Positions 1 to 5,678 of a stretch of 6,968 nucleotides of DNA are shown in pieces. The position numbers were made by a program, and so were the translations under genes. This stretch comes from JAHHLP01 sp041609895 (GTDB taxonomy: Bacteria > Bacteroidota > Rhodothermia > Rhodothermales > JABDKH01). The stretch covers positions 1 to 6,968 of the forward strand of contig JBFIPX010000178.1 of the NCBI GenBank assembly GCA_041609895.1. The letters run 5' to 3'. Below the pieces are notes generated by a model, which saw only the letters and a program-made list of their open reading frames with translations, was not told the DNA's origin and did no database searches. Each line of letters begins with the position of its first letter. Positions within the stretch are counted from its first letter, which is position 1.

Positions 1-354
1 GCCATTGCCGTCGGTGCCGTTCGCGTCCAGTACATCGAACGTGTCACCCTCAGACAACAGGATCTTGGTATTGCCTTCCAGCTTGACGAAGATGCGATGA
101 CCATTGTTGTCGTCCATCGCCGCGGTCTTGTCTTTCGAGACGCCGATCAGATTAAGATTATAATGTGGACCGCTGGGTGCGCCATTGCCCGTTTTCACCA
201 GGACCTGACTCGACAGCTGCTGCACGAGCGCATCGTCCAGTGTCGATTCTTCGAACTCGGCCTCAGTTAGCGAATCGGAGCAGCCGGCCCAGATTAGCGC
301 AACGAGTGCGAGAGCGATGGGGTAGGTGAAAAAGCGTCGTTGAGATAGAATCAT
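1..354 (-). CDS. Putative lipoprotein, C-terminus cut off by window edge
   Basis: The reading frame runs from an ATG at 354 down to base 1 without a stop, giving 118 residues; the C-terminal part lies outside the window. A GGGAGGG ribosome-binding site (359-365) sits four bases before the ATG, which fixes the start. Residues 1-24 form a signal peptide with basic residues (QRR at 5-7), a hydrophobic stretch (13-22) and a lipobox-like IWAGC ending at Cys25. The tryptophan at -3 is not canonical, so lipidation is likely rather than certain. After an acidic linker (29-42) comes a small beta-rich domain with HYNLNLIGV (64-72), GHRIFVKLEGNTKI (85-98) and a Gly/Asp/Asn-rich end, DANGTDGNG (110-118). 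I recall similar modules in marine bacterial lipoproteins of unknown role. The Asp/Asn spacing at the end hints at metal binding, but this is only a guess. No function is assigned. Confidence 0.8.
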   Translation of the reverse strand, partial: MILSQRRFFTYPIALALVALIWAGCSDSLTEAEFEESTLDDALVQQLSSQVLVKTGNGAPSGPHYNLNLIGVSKDKTAAMDDNNGHRIFVKLEGNTKILLSEGDTFDVLDANGTDGNG

Positions 355-589
355 GAGACCCTCCCATGGTGGATTGATTGGTCGACGCGGCGGCGCGAGG
401 GTTCGAAACTCAGTCGAGTATGGGAACTGCGGTGACTCGACGACGGACCGGGGCTCCGCGGGGGTAGATGACCGAGGAATCGCCGCCGGGTACAATTAAC
501 AGTGGAGATATCGACCCGAAAACGACTTCCTTAAGGCTGGTCGTACGATTTCACGATCTGTTTGGCGCGCTGCCTTGGGAGGGGTAGAG
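355..589. other. Intergenic stretch with leader of the 1-354 gene
   Basis: This gap lies between the end of the Spy-like gene (stop at 590-592) and the start of the lipoprotein gene at 354, both on the minus strand. It must hold the leader and promoter of the lipoprotein if that gene is not read from upstream. I see the ribosome-binding site at 359-365, an inverted repeat at 413-441 and the palindrome CCTTAAGG at 529-536. I see no convincing -35/-10 pair, no stem followed by a T-run that would end the Spy-like transcript, and no credible small gene. Confidence 0.6.
413..441. repeat. Inverted repeat, 7-bp arms, in lipoprotein leader
   Basis: GTCGAGT at 413-419 is matched by its exact reverse complement ACTCGAC at 435-441, with 15 bases between. 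It lies 59-87 bases upstream of the ATG at 354. It could be an operator or a hairpin in the leader RNA. Seven matching pairs in a GC-rich gap can also arise by chance, so support is modest. Confidence 0.3.
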
Positions 590-1168
590 CTATTGGTGTT
601 TTGCGCCGTGGGCACCGTATCCGCGAAGCGTATTGTACTTGTGGCGTTGTGGATGCGTTAGAATTTCGGTCTGCGCAAGATGCGCGCGAAGATGTGCCGC
701 CCGGAGACGCCCGCGTAGCACAGCAGTGTTGGTTGTGAGTGAGTCCAGCTTCTCGGCCGTGATTTGGTGGCTAGAGAACTCTTCGTCGAGCAATTTCTCC
801 GCCTCGACGATCTGTTGGCCGAGGACCGTCGCTTCCTCCTTCATCGCGCTGAAGAGTCTTTGCGTTTCGACACGCTGCTCCTCTGTCAGCTCGAGCGGCT
901 CGGCGAGTTCGAGTACATGCTTCGGGCCGGGGTATCCATTGAGTTCGGCCGCCAAGGCCATTCCCATTCCCTCGCCGGCAAGAAGCTGTTTAACCTGCTC
1001 TGCGGACATTGCCTTGACGTCGCGATCTGCGAAGTCGGCATATGCCGAATTATGGGATGGATCGTGTTGGGCGAGGCTGTTGGTCGGGCTTATGGCCGCG
1101 TACAGCAGCATACCCGCCAGGCCGACCGTGATGTGCAGATTGATAGTAATTAAGACATTGTTACACAT
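590..1168 (-). CDS. Spy/CpxP-like periplasmic protein with LTxxQ motifs
   Basis: This 192-residue protein has an N-terminal signal segment (about 6-28) and a likely signal peptidase I site after SLA at 31-33, so it should be exported to the periplasm. The mature part is almost wholly helical and charged. It carries an LTxxQ motif, LTEEQ at 94-98, and a second, LTHPQ, at 170-174. Paired motifs of this kind are the hallmark of the Spy/CpxP/heavy-metal-sensor family, whose members act as ATP-independent chaperones or stress sensors. A conserved-looking stretch, ELNGYPGPKHVLEL (75-88), precedes the first motif, and the C-terminus is rich in histidine (H187, H191), which might bind metal. The ATG at 1168 has no clear Shine-Dalgarno sequence, but it gives a sensible signal peptide. 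The gene is last in a minus-strand series, 41 bases after the NTF2-like lipoprotein, and may have its own promoter. The exact role is unknown. Confidence 0.85.
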   Translation of the reverse strand: MCNNVLITINLHITVGLAGMLLYAAISPTNSLAQHDPSHNSAYADFADRDVKAMSAEQVKQLLAGEGMGMALAAELNGYPGPKHVLELAEPLELTEEQRVETQRLFSAMKEEATVLGQQIVEAEKLLDEEFSSHQITAEKLDSLTTNTAVLRGRLRAAHLRAHLAQTEILTHPQRHKYNTLRGYGAHGAKHQ

Positions 1169-1181
1169 GCTATTGTGATCT

Positions 1182-1208
1182 TTTATAAATGTGATTTACC
1201 GGGTCCAA
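1182..1208 (-). promoter_or_regulatory. Possible internal promoter for the Spy-like gene
   Basis: On the minus strand, TTGGAC (1208-1203) is followed after 15 bases by TATAAA (1187-1182), in the only AT-rich patch between the two genes. Transcription would start just a few bases before the ATG at 1168, giving an almost leaderless message, which fits the lack of a ribosome-binding site. The 15-base spacer is shorter than the usual 17, so this is a candidate only. Confidence 0.3.
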
Positions 1209-1209
1209 G

Positions 1210-1743
1210 TCACTCCTCGTTGGAATAGACCAGTGCGGCGATTCTCCATTCGTCTTGATGATTAAGCCATGTGAACGCGTCGGTTCCGCGCCACGACATC
1301 ACCGAGTCTTCGCTACCGAAACGCGCCTCATATTTCGCGAAGACGACCGCGATAGATCCTCTAACGGTCGCCTCTTGTTCCAGCAGATGCTCCTCGAAGA
1401 TCGGCGCACTGTCGGGGCCGACGTGCGTTTGATCTATGAATGCCTCGATCGTTGTCGGGATCACTTGGGATGAGGATTCGCCGGGTGGTTGCCACGCCGT
1501 GGTGAGTGTTGCGCCGGGCCAGAAGTGTTTTTCGTACTGTGGCCAATCCCGGCGGGTCATGGTCTCGTAGTAGTCCTCAACGAGGTCCTCAATCACAGCG
1601 ACAATACTATCGGATGCGACGACGGACGCAGCCTCCGCTTGGTCGTTCGCCGTTCTCGTGCCGCAGGCCCCGAGTATGAGCGCGACGACTGCCAAAGCAA
1701 TAACCGGCGAAGAACTAACTCTCGACACGTCTGTATTTCTCAT
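1210..1743 (-). CDS. NTF2/SnoaL-like (DUF4440-type) lipoprotein
   Basis: This 177-residue protein opens with a lipoprotein signal peptide: Arg at 2 and 8, a hydrophobic core at 13-24 and a textbook lipobox, LGAC, ending at Cys27. A short polar linker leads to a domain of about 130 residues (46-175). It starts with the helix IEDLVEDYYETMTRRDW and ends with the strands WRGTDAFTWL and EWRIAALVYSNEE. This is the usual order of an NTF2-like alpha+beta cone, as in SnoaL/DUF4440/nuclear-transport-factor-2 proteins, which bind small ligands or act as isomerases or hydrolases. No catalytic residues can be named with confidence. The start ATG overlaps the stop of the uracil-DNA glycosylase-like gene (ATGA, 1743-1740), so the two are probably translationally coupled. 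It is odd for an envelope lipoprotein to be coupled to a DNA-repair-type enzyme. The NTF2 assignment rests on pattern recognition and is fairly likely. Confidence 0.75.
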   Translation of the reverse strand: MRNTDVSRVSSSPVIALAVVALILGACGTRTANDQAEAASVVASDSIVAVIEDLVEDYYETMTRRDWPQYEKHFWPGATLTTAWQPPGESSSQVIPTTIEAFIDQTHVGPDSAPIFEEHLLEQEATVRGSIAVVFAKYEARFGSEDSVMSWRGTDAFTWLNHQDEWRIAALVYSNEE

Positions 1744-2312
1744 AGTATTTCTCGAATGCGAGACTGTAGCGCCGGGATCAGGTCGGTCTCAAACCAGGGG
1801 TTTCGCCTGACCCAGATCCGGTTTCGCGGGCTGGGGTGAGGCAGAGGAAGGCGATCGGGCCAGTAGGATTGCCACGCCGACACGATCTCCGTCACCGACG
1901 AGCGAGCGCCATCGAGATGGTACGCCTGCCCGTACTTGCCGAGTACCAGTGTTAGATGGATGTTCGGAAGCGCCGCCAGTAGTTGTTCGCGCCATGCTGA
2001 GGCACATTCGGGCCGCGGTGGCAGGTCGCCACTCTTGCCCGACCCGGGGTAGCAAAAGCCCATCGGAAGGATTGCGACGCGCGGGCTGTAGAAAGTATCG
2101 CGGTCGATGCCCATCCAGTCCCTCAGTCGGTCGCCACTGGGGTCGTCAAAAGGAATACCCGACTCATGGACGCGGCGTCCGGGGGCCTGTCCGGCAATGA
2201 GGATTGTCGCGCCGGCGTCAACCTGAAGAACGGGTCGAGGGCCGTGCGGGAGATGCTCCTCACAGATGCGGCACGCGAGGACTTCGGGGAGTAGCTTGTC
2301 GAGAGGATTCAA
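1740..2312 (-). CDS. Uracil-DNA glycosylase family protein, Fe-S type
   Basis: This 190-residue protein fits the uracil-DNA glycosylase superfamily, whose members remove uracil or related damaged bases from DNA in the cytoplasm. Motif A is GQAPGRRVHESG at 41-52, related to the GEAPG motif of family 4. Motif B is HPSPRN at 159-164. Between them lie PFDDPSGDRLRDWMG (54-68) and MGFCYPG (84-90). Cysteines occur at 14, 17, 87 and 103 (C-x2-C-x69-C-x15-C), close to the spacing of the 4Fe-4S ligands in family 4 and 5 enzymes, so a cluster is likely. The motifs match a proteobacterial-style branch annotated only as 'UDG family', so activity should not be assumed. The start is TTG at 2312: the frame is open only back to the stop of the monooxygenase gene and contains no ATG or GTG start there. 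An out-of-frame ATG-TGA lies just upstream. The gene starts 21 bases after the monooxygenase stop. Confidence 0.85.
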   Translation of the reverse strand: MNPLDKLLPEVLACRICEEHLPHGPRPVLQVDAGATILIAGQAPGRRVHESGIPFDDPSGDRLRDWMGIDRDTFYSPRVAILPMGFCYPGSGKSGDLPPRPECASAWREQLLAALPNIHLTLVLGKYGQAYHLDGARSSVTEIVSAWQSYWPDRLPLPHPSPRNRIWVRRNPWFETDLIPALQSRIREIL

Positions 2313-2333
2313 CGGCTCACATTTATTGACTCG

Positions 2334-3473
2334 TCATGCCCGCAGCTTCTTCGTTATCGCGTTCGCAATTTGCCGCGACTCCTTACTAATCTGCTGGAGC
2401 ATGCCCCCGGGCGACACATAGAGACCGCAGAAGAACAAACCGGGCGCTGTCTCAACACCACTTTGTTCCGGTCGGTCCCGGTCGATCAAGACACCGTTGA
2501 CCTCTGGCAGGAATTCACCCAGGTGCGGACGGTAACCGGTGGCGAGCACGATGGCATCAAATGATTCCTCAGATCCGTCGTCAAAAACAACGGCGCCCCC
2601 GTCAAATCGCTCTATACCAGGCTTGATCGAAATGCGTCTCTGTCGAATTAGGTCGATGGTTCCGATGTCGATCAGGGGGATTCGTCGATGGCGTTGCACT
2701 TGCTGAAGTGGACCGTACGGCAGCTTTCGAAAGCCCAGCTCCTCTAGGTCACCGTACAGACGATTCAGAAAGACCCCGTTGAGGCGGTCGGAGATCGTTG
2801 CCGGCATCTTGGTCGCTAGCGCCGACAGTGCGAGAATCGGTATGCCGAGAAGCTCACGCGGAATGACGTTGACCGGGCTTCGAACTGCTATCGACGTGTC
2901 GGCATCATGCTCGCATAGATCAATCGCAATTTCGCCGCCAGAGTTGCCAAACCCGACGACAAGAACGCGGCGTCTGGCAAATCGACTTCCGTTCCTGTAC
3001 CTCGAAGAGTGCACAATCTCTCCAGGAAAAGCCTTCATGCCCGGCCAGGAGGGCTGTACGGGCTCTCGGGCATAGCCCGTACAATAGACAAGATTCCTAC
3101 TGCGGTAGGTCCCCTTGGATGTCTCTGTTTCCCATGCGCCGTTGCGGGAGACAGATGACGTTACCTGCGTGCCAAATCTTGGACCGAGGCTGAAATGCTC
3201 GGCGTATCTCTCAAGATGATGCACGAGCTGATCGCGCGACGGATAGCGGGGAAAGTCCTTAGGGTAAGGAAGATGCGGAAGCTCGGAGTGTTTTTTGTCG
3301 GTATGCAGGTGAAGGCGGTCGTAATGATTTCGCCATGAAGACCCTACGTTTTCAGCAGTCTCGAGAATTTCAAAAGGGATGCCCTCTCGTTTCAAACAGG
3401 CACCCACGGCAAGGCCCGCCGCTCCGGCGCCGACGATGAGTGTGTCAATTGTATGTTGGGTCGGTGACGTCAC
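2334..3473 (-). CDS. Flavin-containing monooxygenase (FMO-like)
   Basis: This 379-residue, apparently complete protein should use FAD and NADPH to put one oxygen atom on a soft nucleophile or carbonyl substrate in the cytoplasm. The FAD-binding Rossmann motif GAGAAG is at 15-20, followed by an acidic strand end near ILETAENVGSSWR (36-48). The NADPH-binding motif GFGNSG is at 174-179. Between them is FPGEIVHSSRY (149-159), which fits the FMO identifying pattern FxGxxxHxxxY. ATGYRP at 311-316 is the usual second FAD-contact motif. Length and layout are closest to short bacterial FMOs and plant YUCCA-type enzymes; the substrate cannot be read from the sequence. The start is GTG at 3473, chosen because it begins just before the first beta strand; its ribosome-binding site is poor. 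It heads a minus-strand series with the glycosylase-like gene 21 bases downstream, and it diverges from an SDR/DUF1295 pair. Confidence 0.9.
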   Translation of the reverse strand: MTSPTQHTIDTLIVGAGAAGLAVGACLKREGIPFEILETAENVGSSWRNHYDRLHLHTDKKHSELPHLPYPKDFPRYPSRDQLVHHLERYAEHFSLGPRFGTQVTSSVSRNGAWETETSKGTYRSRNLVYCTGYAREPVQPSWPGMKAFPGEIVHSSRYRNGSRFARRRVLVVGFGNSGGEIAIDLCEHDADTSIAVRSPVNVIPRELLGIPILALSALATKMPATISDRLNGVFLNRLYGDLEELGFRKLPYGPLQQVQRHRRIPLIDIGTIDLIRQRRISIKPGIERFDGGAVVFDDGSEESFDAIVLATGYRPHLGEFLPEVNGVLIDRDRPEQSGVETAPGLFFCGLYVSPGGMLQQISKESRQIANAITKKLRA

Positions 3474-3678
3474 GTACCCGTTGGAGTTCTATAGATAGTG
3501 CGTCCGCAGAACGCGTTGCCTGAATTGACCTTGGGGAATGCGTGACGGCAAGTTTACGATGCCGATCCCGTCGCCTCAAATACAGCCCCTTCCGGCGCAA
3601 AACCGATGCCATCGACAGTGGGTGAATCGTCGACGAAGTAGGATACAGATCAGGGTTGTGTAAACAGGATTTGAAATA
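3474..3678. other. Divergent intergenic region, FMO / SDR
   Basis: This gap should carry the promoters of both the minus-strand monooxygenase series and the plus-strand SDR pair. I see one candidate minus-strand promoter (3551-3579), a 10-bp perfect palindrome TCGTCGACGA (3627-3636) that could be an operator, and the ribosome-binding site AGGA (3666-3669) for the plus-strand reading frame. No good plus-strand -35/-10 pair at normal spacing was found: TCGACA at 3612-3617 has no partner at 16-18 bases. Confidence 0.5.
3551..3579 (-). promoter_or_regulatory. Candidate promoter for the monooxygenase series
   Basis: On the minus strand, TTGAGG (3579-3574) and TAAACT (3556-3551) are separated by exactly 17 bases, and each matches four of six sigma-70 consensus positions. 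Transcription would begin about 70 bases before the GTG at 3473. This is pattern matching only. Sigma-factor preference in this lineage is not known from the window. Confidence 0.3.
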
Positions 3679-3885
3679 TTGGCGGGCACCAAAAGAACAA
3701 TCGCCTCAACGGTGGTAGTTTTGGTGGTGGCGGGAGCCATTTCATTTCCCGTCATAAGAACTACAACTGTCCATGTCTCACGGCCGCTTCAATCATCCCG
3801 TCATCGCAACGCTGGCAGGTCTTGCAGATCGCTTCCGGAGGGCGCCACTTGCCGCTCGACTTACCGATGCGGATCGTTTCGATGA
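3679..3885 (+). CDS. Out-of-frame membrane-anchor ORF before SDR
   Basis: A TTG at 3679 lies nine bases after a clean AGGA ribosome-binding site (3666-3669). Its first 34 codons read like a signal anchor: basic K5 and R6, then a hydrophobic span at about 8-26 (ASTVVVLVVAGAISFPVI). After that, from about residue 35, the frame turns into a low-complexity, Arg/Ser/Cys-rich sequence that looks like a shadow of the SDR frame and stops at 3883-3885. The SDR begins in the next frame at 3773, and its own ATG has only a poor ribosome-binding site. I recall SDRs of this style that carry an N-terminal membrane span just before a segment like SRFDHPV, as SHGRFNHPV does here. The simplest reading is that 3679-4768 is one anchored enzyme broken by a one-base indel, real or from sequencing. 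The alternative is a short leader peptide coupled to the SDR. Confidence 0.45.
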   Translation: MAGTKRTIASTVVVLVVAGAISFPVIRTTTVHVSRPLQSSRHRNAGRSCRSLPEGATCRSTYRCGSFR

Positions 3886-4768
3886 CAAGACGATCCTGAT
3901 TACGGGCGCGAACTCAGGGCTGGGCTATGCCATGACAACCCAGGCGGCGCGGCGTGGGGGTAGGGTCGTCATGGGATGCCGTAGCCAGATTCCGGATGCG
4001 GGTGACCGAGCTCGTGCAGAAAGCAGGAGCGAGGGCGTGAGCATGCGCCGTCTCGATCTGAGTGCCGTCGACAGCATTCACGCATTCGTCGATGGGATTG
4101 CCGAGGATGATATCGGGTTGGACGTGGTCATTCTGAACGCGGCGACGACGTTGCCGAAGAGCAGACAACTCAGTAACGGGCAGGACGAGATGTTCATGGT
4201 GAACTACCTGGCGAACTTCATTCTCGTGAACCTTTTGCTAGTGAGAGGCGCGATTCGTTGCGGTGCGCGTCCGCGAATAATCTTCATTTCCTCCGATTCG
4301 CATCAGGGCGCGTCCGCTATCGACTATGACGAGTTCGGGACGTACCTGGAGTACGGCGTTCGAAAGGCAATCAACAACTACAGCTATTTCAAGCTGGTCC
4401 TCAACACGTTTGCGGTCGAATTGTCGCGGCGACTCCGGGGTGCGGGTCTCGAAATCGATGTCCACGTGATATGCCCGGGACCTGTAAACAGCAACATCAT
4501 CAAGGAGGCGCCTCAGCCGCTGCGGTCGGTGTTGAGAGCGATCTTCACGATGGCCTTCCCATCACCGGCCAAGGCGGCACAGGCACCAATCTACATGGCA
4601 GCCTCTGACGATTTCGCTGGCATCCCGCTGCGCTATCTGCACATGTTCAGCGAGAAACGGATGGATGAAAAGGTGTACGATGCCGGTGAGGGTGAGCGGC
4701 TCTGGACCCGTTCGGGCGACCTGTGGAGTGAGATCGATTCGCGGGCGCAGACGTGGGAGATGAAATGA
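3773..4768 (+). CDS. Short-chain dehydrogenase/reductase (SDR)
   Basis: This 331-residue NAD(P)-dependent oxidoreductase has a complete classical SDR core. The cofactor motif TGANSGLG is at 44-51, LNAAT (121-125) stands in for the NAG motif, the catalytic serine is in ISSDSH (172-177), YSYFK at 203-207 gives the YxxxK pair Tyr203/Lys207, and CPGPVNSN (234-241) follows. Overall it resembles the retinol-dehydrogenase/protochlorophyllide-reductase-like branch, whose members reduce or oxidise lipophilic alcohols and ketones; the substrate here is unknown. The frame is closed by a stop at 3755-3757, so ATG 3773 is the only ordinary start, yet it lacks a good ribosome-binding site. An out-of-frame membrane-anchor sequence immediately upstream suggests that the true N-terminus may be lost to a frameshift. 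Its stop overlaps the next ATG (ATGA, 4765-4768), pointing to coupled translation with the DUF1295 membrane protein. Confidence 0.9.
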   Translation: MSHGRFNHPVIATLAGLADRFRRAPLAARLTDADRFDDKTILITGANSGLGYAMTTQAARRGGRVVMGCRSQIPDAGDRARAESRSEGVSMRRLDLSAVDSIHAFVDGIAEDDIGLDVVILNAATTLPKSRQLSNGQDEMFMVNYLANFILVNLLLVRGAIRCGARPRIIFISSDSHQGASAIDYDEFGTYLEYGVRKAINNYSYFKLVLNTFAVELSRRLRGAGLEIDVHVICPGPVNSNIIKEAPQPLRSVLRAIFTMAFPSPAKAAQAPIYMAASDDFAGIPLRYLHMFSEKRMDEKVYDAGEGERLWTRSGDLWSEIDSRAQTWEMK

Positions 4769-5649
4769 GCGAGACGTCCGGACGTGTCGCACGCGACCGC
4801 ATGATAATCCTTGTGGGGTACGTTGTGGCGGTGGCTGCTGCGGGAGTCTGCGTATCTCTGATGGATCGCCATCCGTTGGTCGAGGTGTTTGTGGCCGATG
4901 TTGTCGGGACGATAGTGATTTTCTTCTTCAGCGTCGCTTTTCGAAACTCGTCGTTCTACGACCCTTACTGGAGTGTTGCGCCGCCGCTCATTGCCGCATG
5001 GTTCATCATGGTTGCCGATGGGGCGGTGGCGATGCGGCAGATGTCGGTGATGGCGCTTGTCGTTGTGTGGTCGGTGCGGCTGACCTGCAACTGGCTGTTT
5101 GGTTGGATCGGAATGGGGCACGAAGATTGGCGATACGTGCAGCTTCGCGAAAAGACCGGGGTGATGTGGTGGCCCGTGTCGTTCCTGGGCGTACACCTTT
5201 TTCCGACTCTCCTCGTGTTCGCTGCGTGCGTGCCGCTGTATCCAGCGTTGGCTGGAGGGACAGTTGGCATTAACTGGCTGGATGCTGTTGCACTCTTGGT
5301 CGGCGCCGGTTCCGTGTGGCTCGAGTACCGCGCGGATCTCGAGCTGCACCGCTTTCGTGCCGTGCGCGAATCCCGCAGCGAGGTTTTGATGACCGGCGTC
5401 TGGCGTTGGTGTCGTCACCCCAACTACCTCGGTGAAATCGGTTTTTGGGTCAGCCTGTTCTTGTTCGGGATAGCGTCCGTGGAGGGTGTGTTGCCGTGGT
5501 CGTGGGCAGGAGCAGTGGGAATGGTTCTGCTTTTTGCCGGCATCTCGATTCCCATGATCGAGAAGAAACTATTGGCTGATAAGCCGGCTTACGCCAAATA
5601 CCAAAACAACGTGAGGAGGCTGTTGCCGCTTCCTGGATTCGGCCCTTGA
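4765..5649 (+). CDS. DUF1295 / steroid 5-alpha-reductase-like membrane protein
   Basis: This 294-residue polytopic membrane protein has about seven or eight hydrophobic spans (roughly 13-33, 41-58, 72-87, 92-111, 138-160, 170-186, 224-240, 247-265). The signature GVWRWCRHPNYLGE is at 211-224, and the C-terminal KPAYAKYQNNVRRLLP (273-288) matches the usual end of the family. DUF1295 proteins belong with the steroid 5-alpha-reductase and isoprenylcysteine methyltransferase superfamily. The RHPNY region is taken to bind NADPH or S-adenosylmethionine next to a lipid substrate in the membrane. Which reaction occurs here is not known. I chose ATG 4765 over an in-frame GTG at 4753 because GGGAG (4755-4759) is a well-placed ribosome-binding site and the ATG overlaps the SDR stop. 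The SDR partner suggests a shared lipid, sterol-like or isoprenoid redox step; this is inference. The gene converges on the next one with a 29-base gap, and no clear terminator is seen. Confidence 0.9.
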   Translation: MSETSGRVARDRMIILVGYVVAVAAAGVCVSLMDRHPLVEVFVADVVGTIVIFFFSVAFRNSSFYDPYWSVAPPLIAAWFIMVADGAVAMRQMSVMALVVVWSVRLTCNWLFGWIGMGHEDWRYVQLREKTGVMWWPVSFLGVHLFPTLLVFAACVPLYPALAGGTVGINWLDAVALLVGAGSVWLEYRADLELHRFRAVRESRSEVLMTGVWRWCRHPNYLGEIGFWVSLFLFGIASVEGVLPWSWAGAVGMVLLFAGISIPMIEKKLLADKPAYAKYQNNVRRLLPLPGFGP

Positions 5650-5678
5650 GGCGGCGGCTTGCGTCTGAATGCGGCGAC

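Noticed and set aside
633..1178. Two long plus-strand frames (633-1178 and 764-1153) opposite the Spy-like gene
   Set aside because: They lie wholly antisense to a gene with a signal peptide and two LTxxQ motifs. Their translations are Ser/Arg/Cys-rich or Leu/Arg-rich without motifs.
1740..3473. Defence-island reading of the glycosylase and monooxygenase genes
   Set aside because: No nuclease, helicase, methyltransferase, toxin or reverse transcriptase is present. The neighbours are envelope and metabolic genes.
3627..3636. Palindrome TCGTCGACGA in the FMO/SDR divergent gap as an operator
   Set aside because: A 10-bp palindrome in about 200 GC-rich bases is not rare enough on its own, and no second copy or paired site was found nearby.
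4633..5418. 261-codon minus-strand frame opposite the SDR end and DUF1295 gene
   Set aside because: The translation is rich in His, Arg, Pro and Asn with no domain. It is the mirror of a well-supported membrane protein whose codon pattern leaves the antisense frame open.
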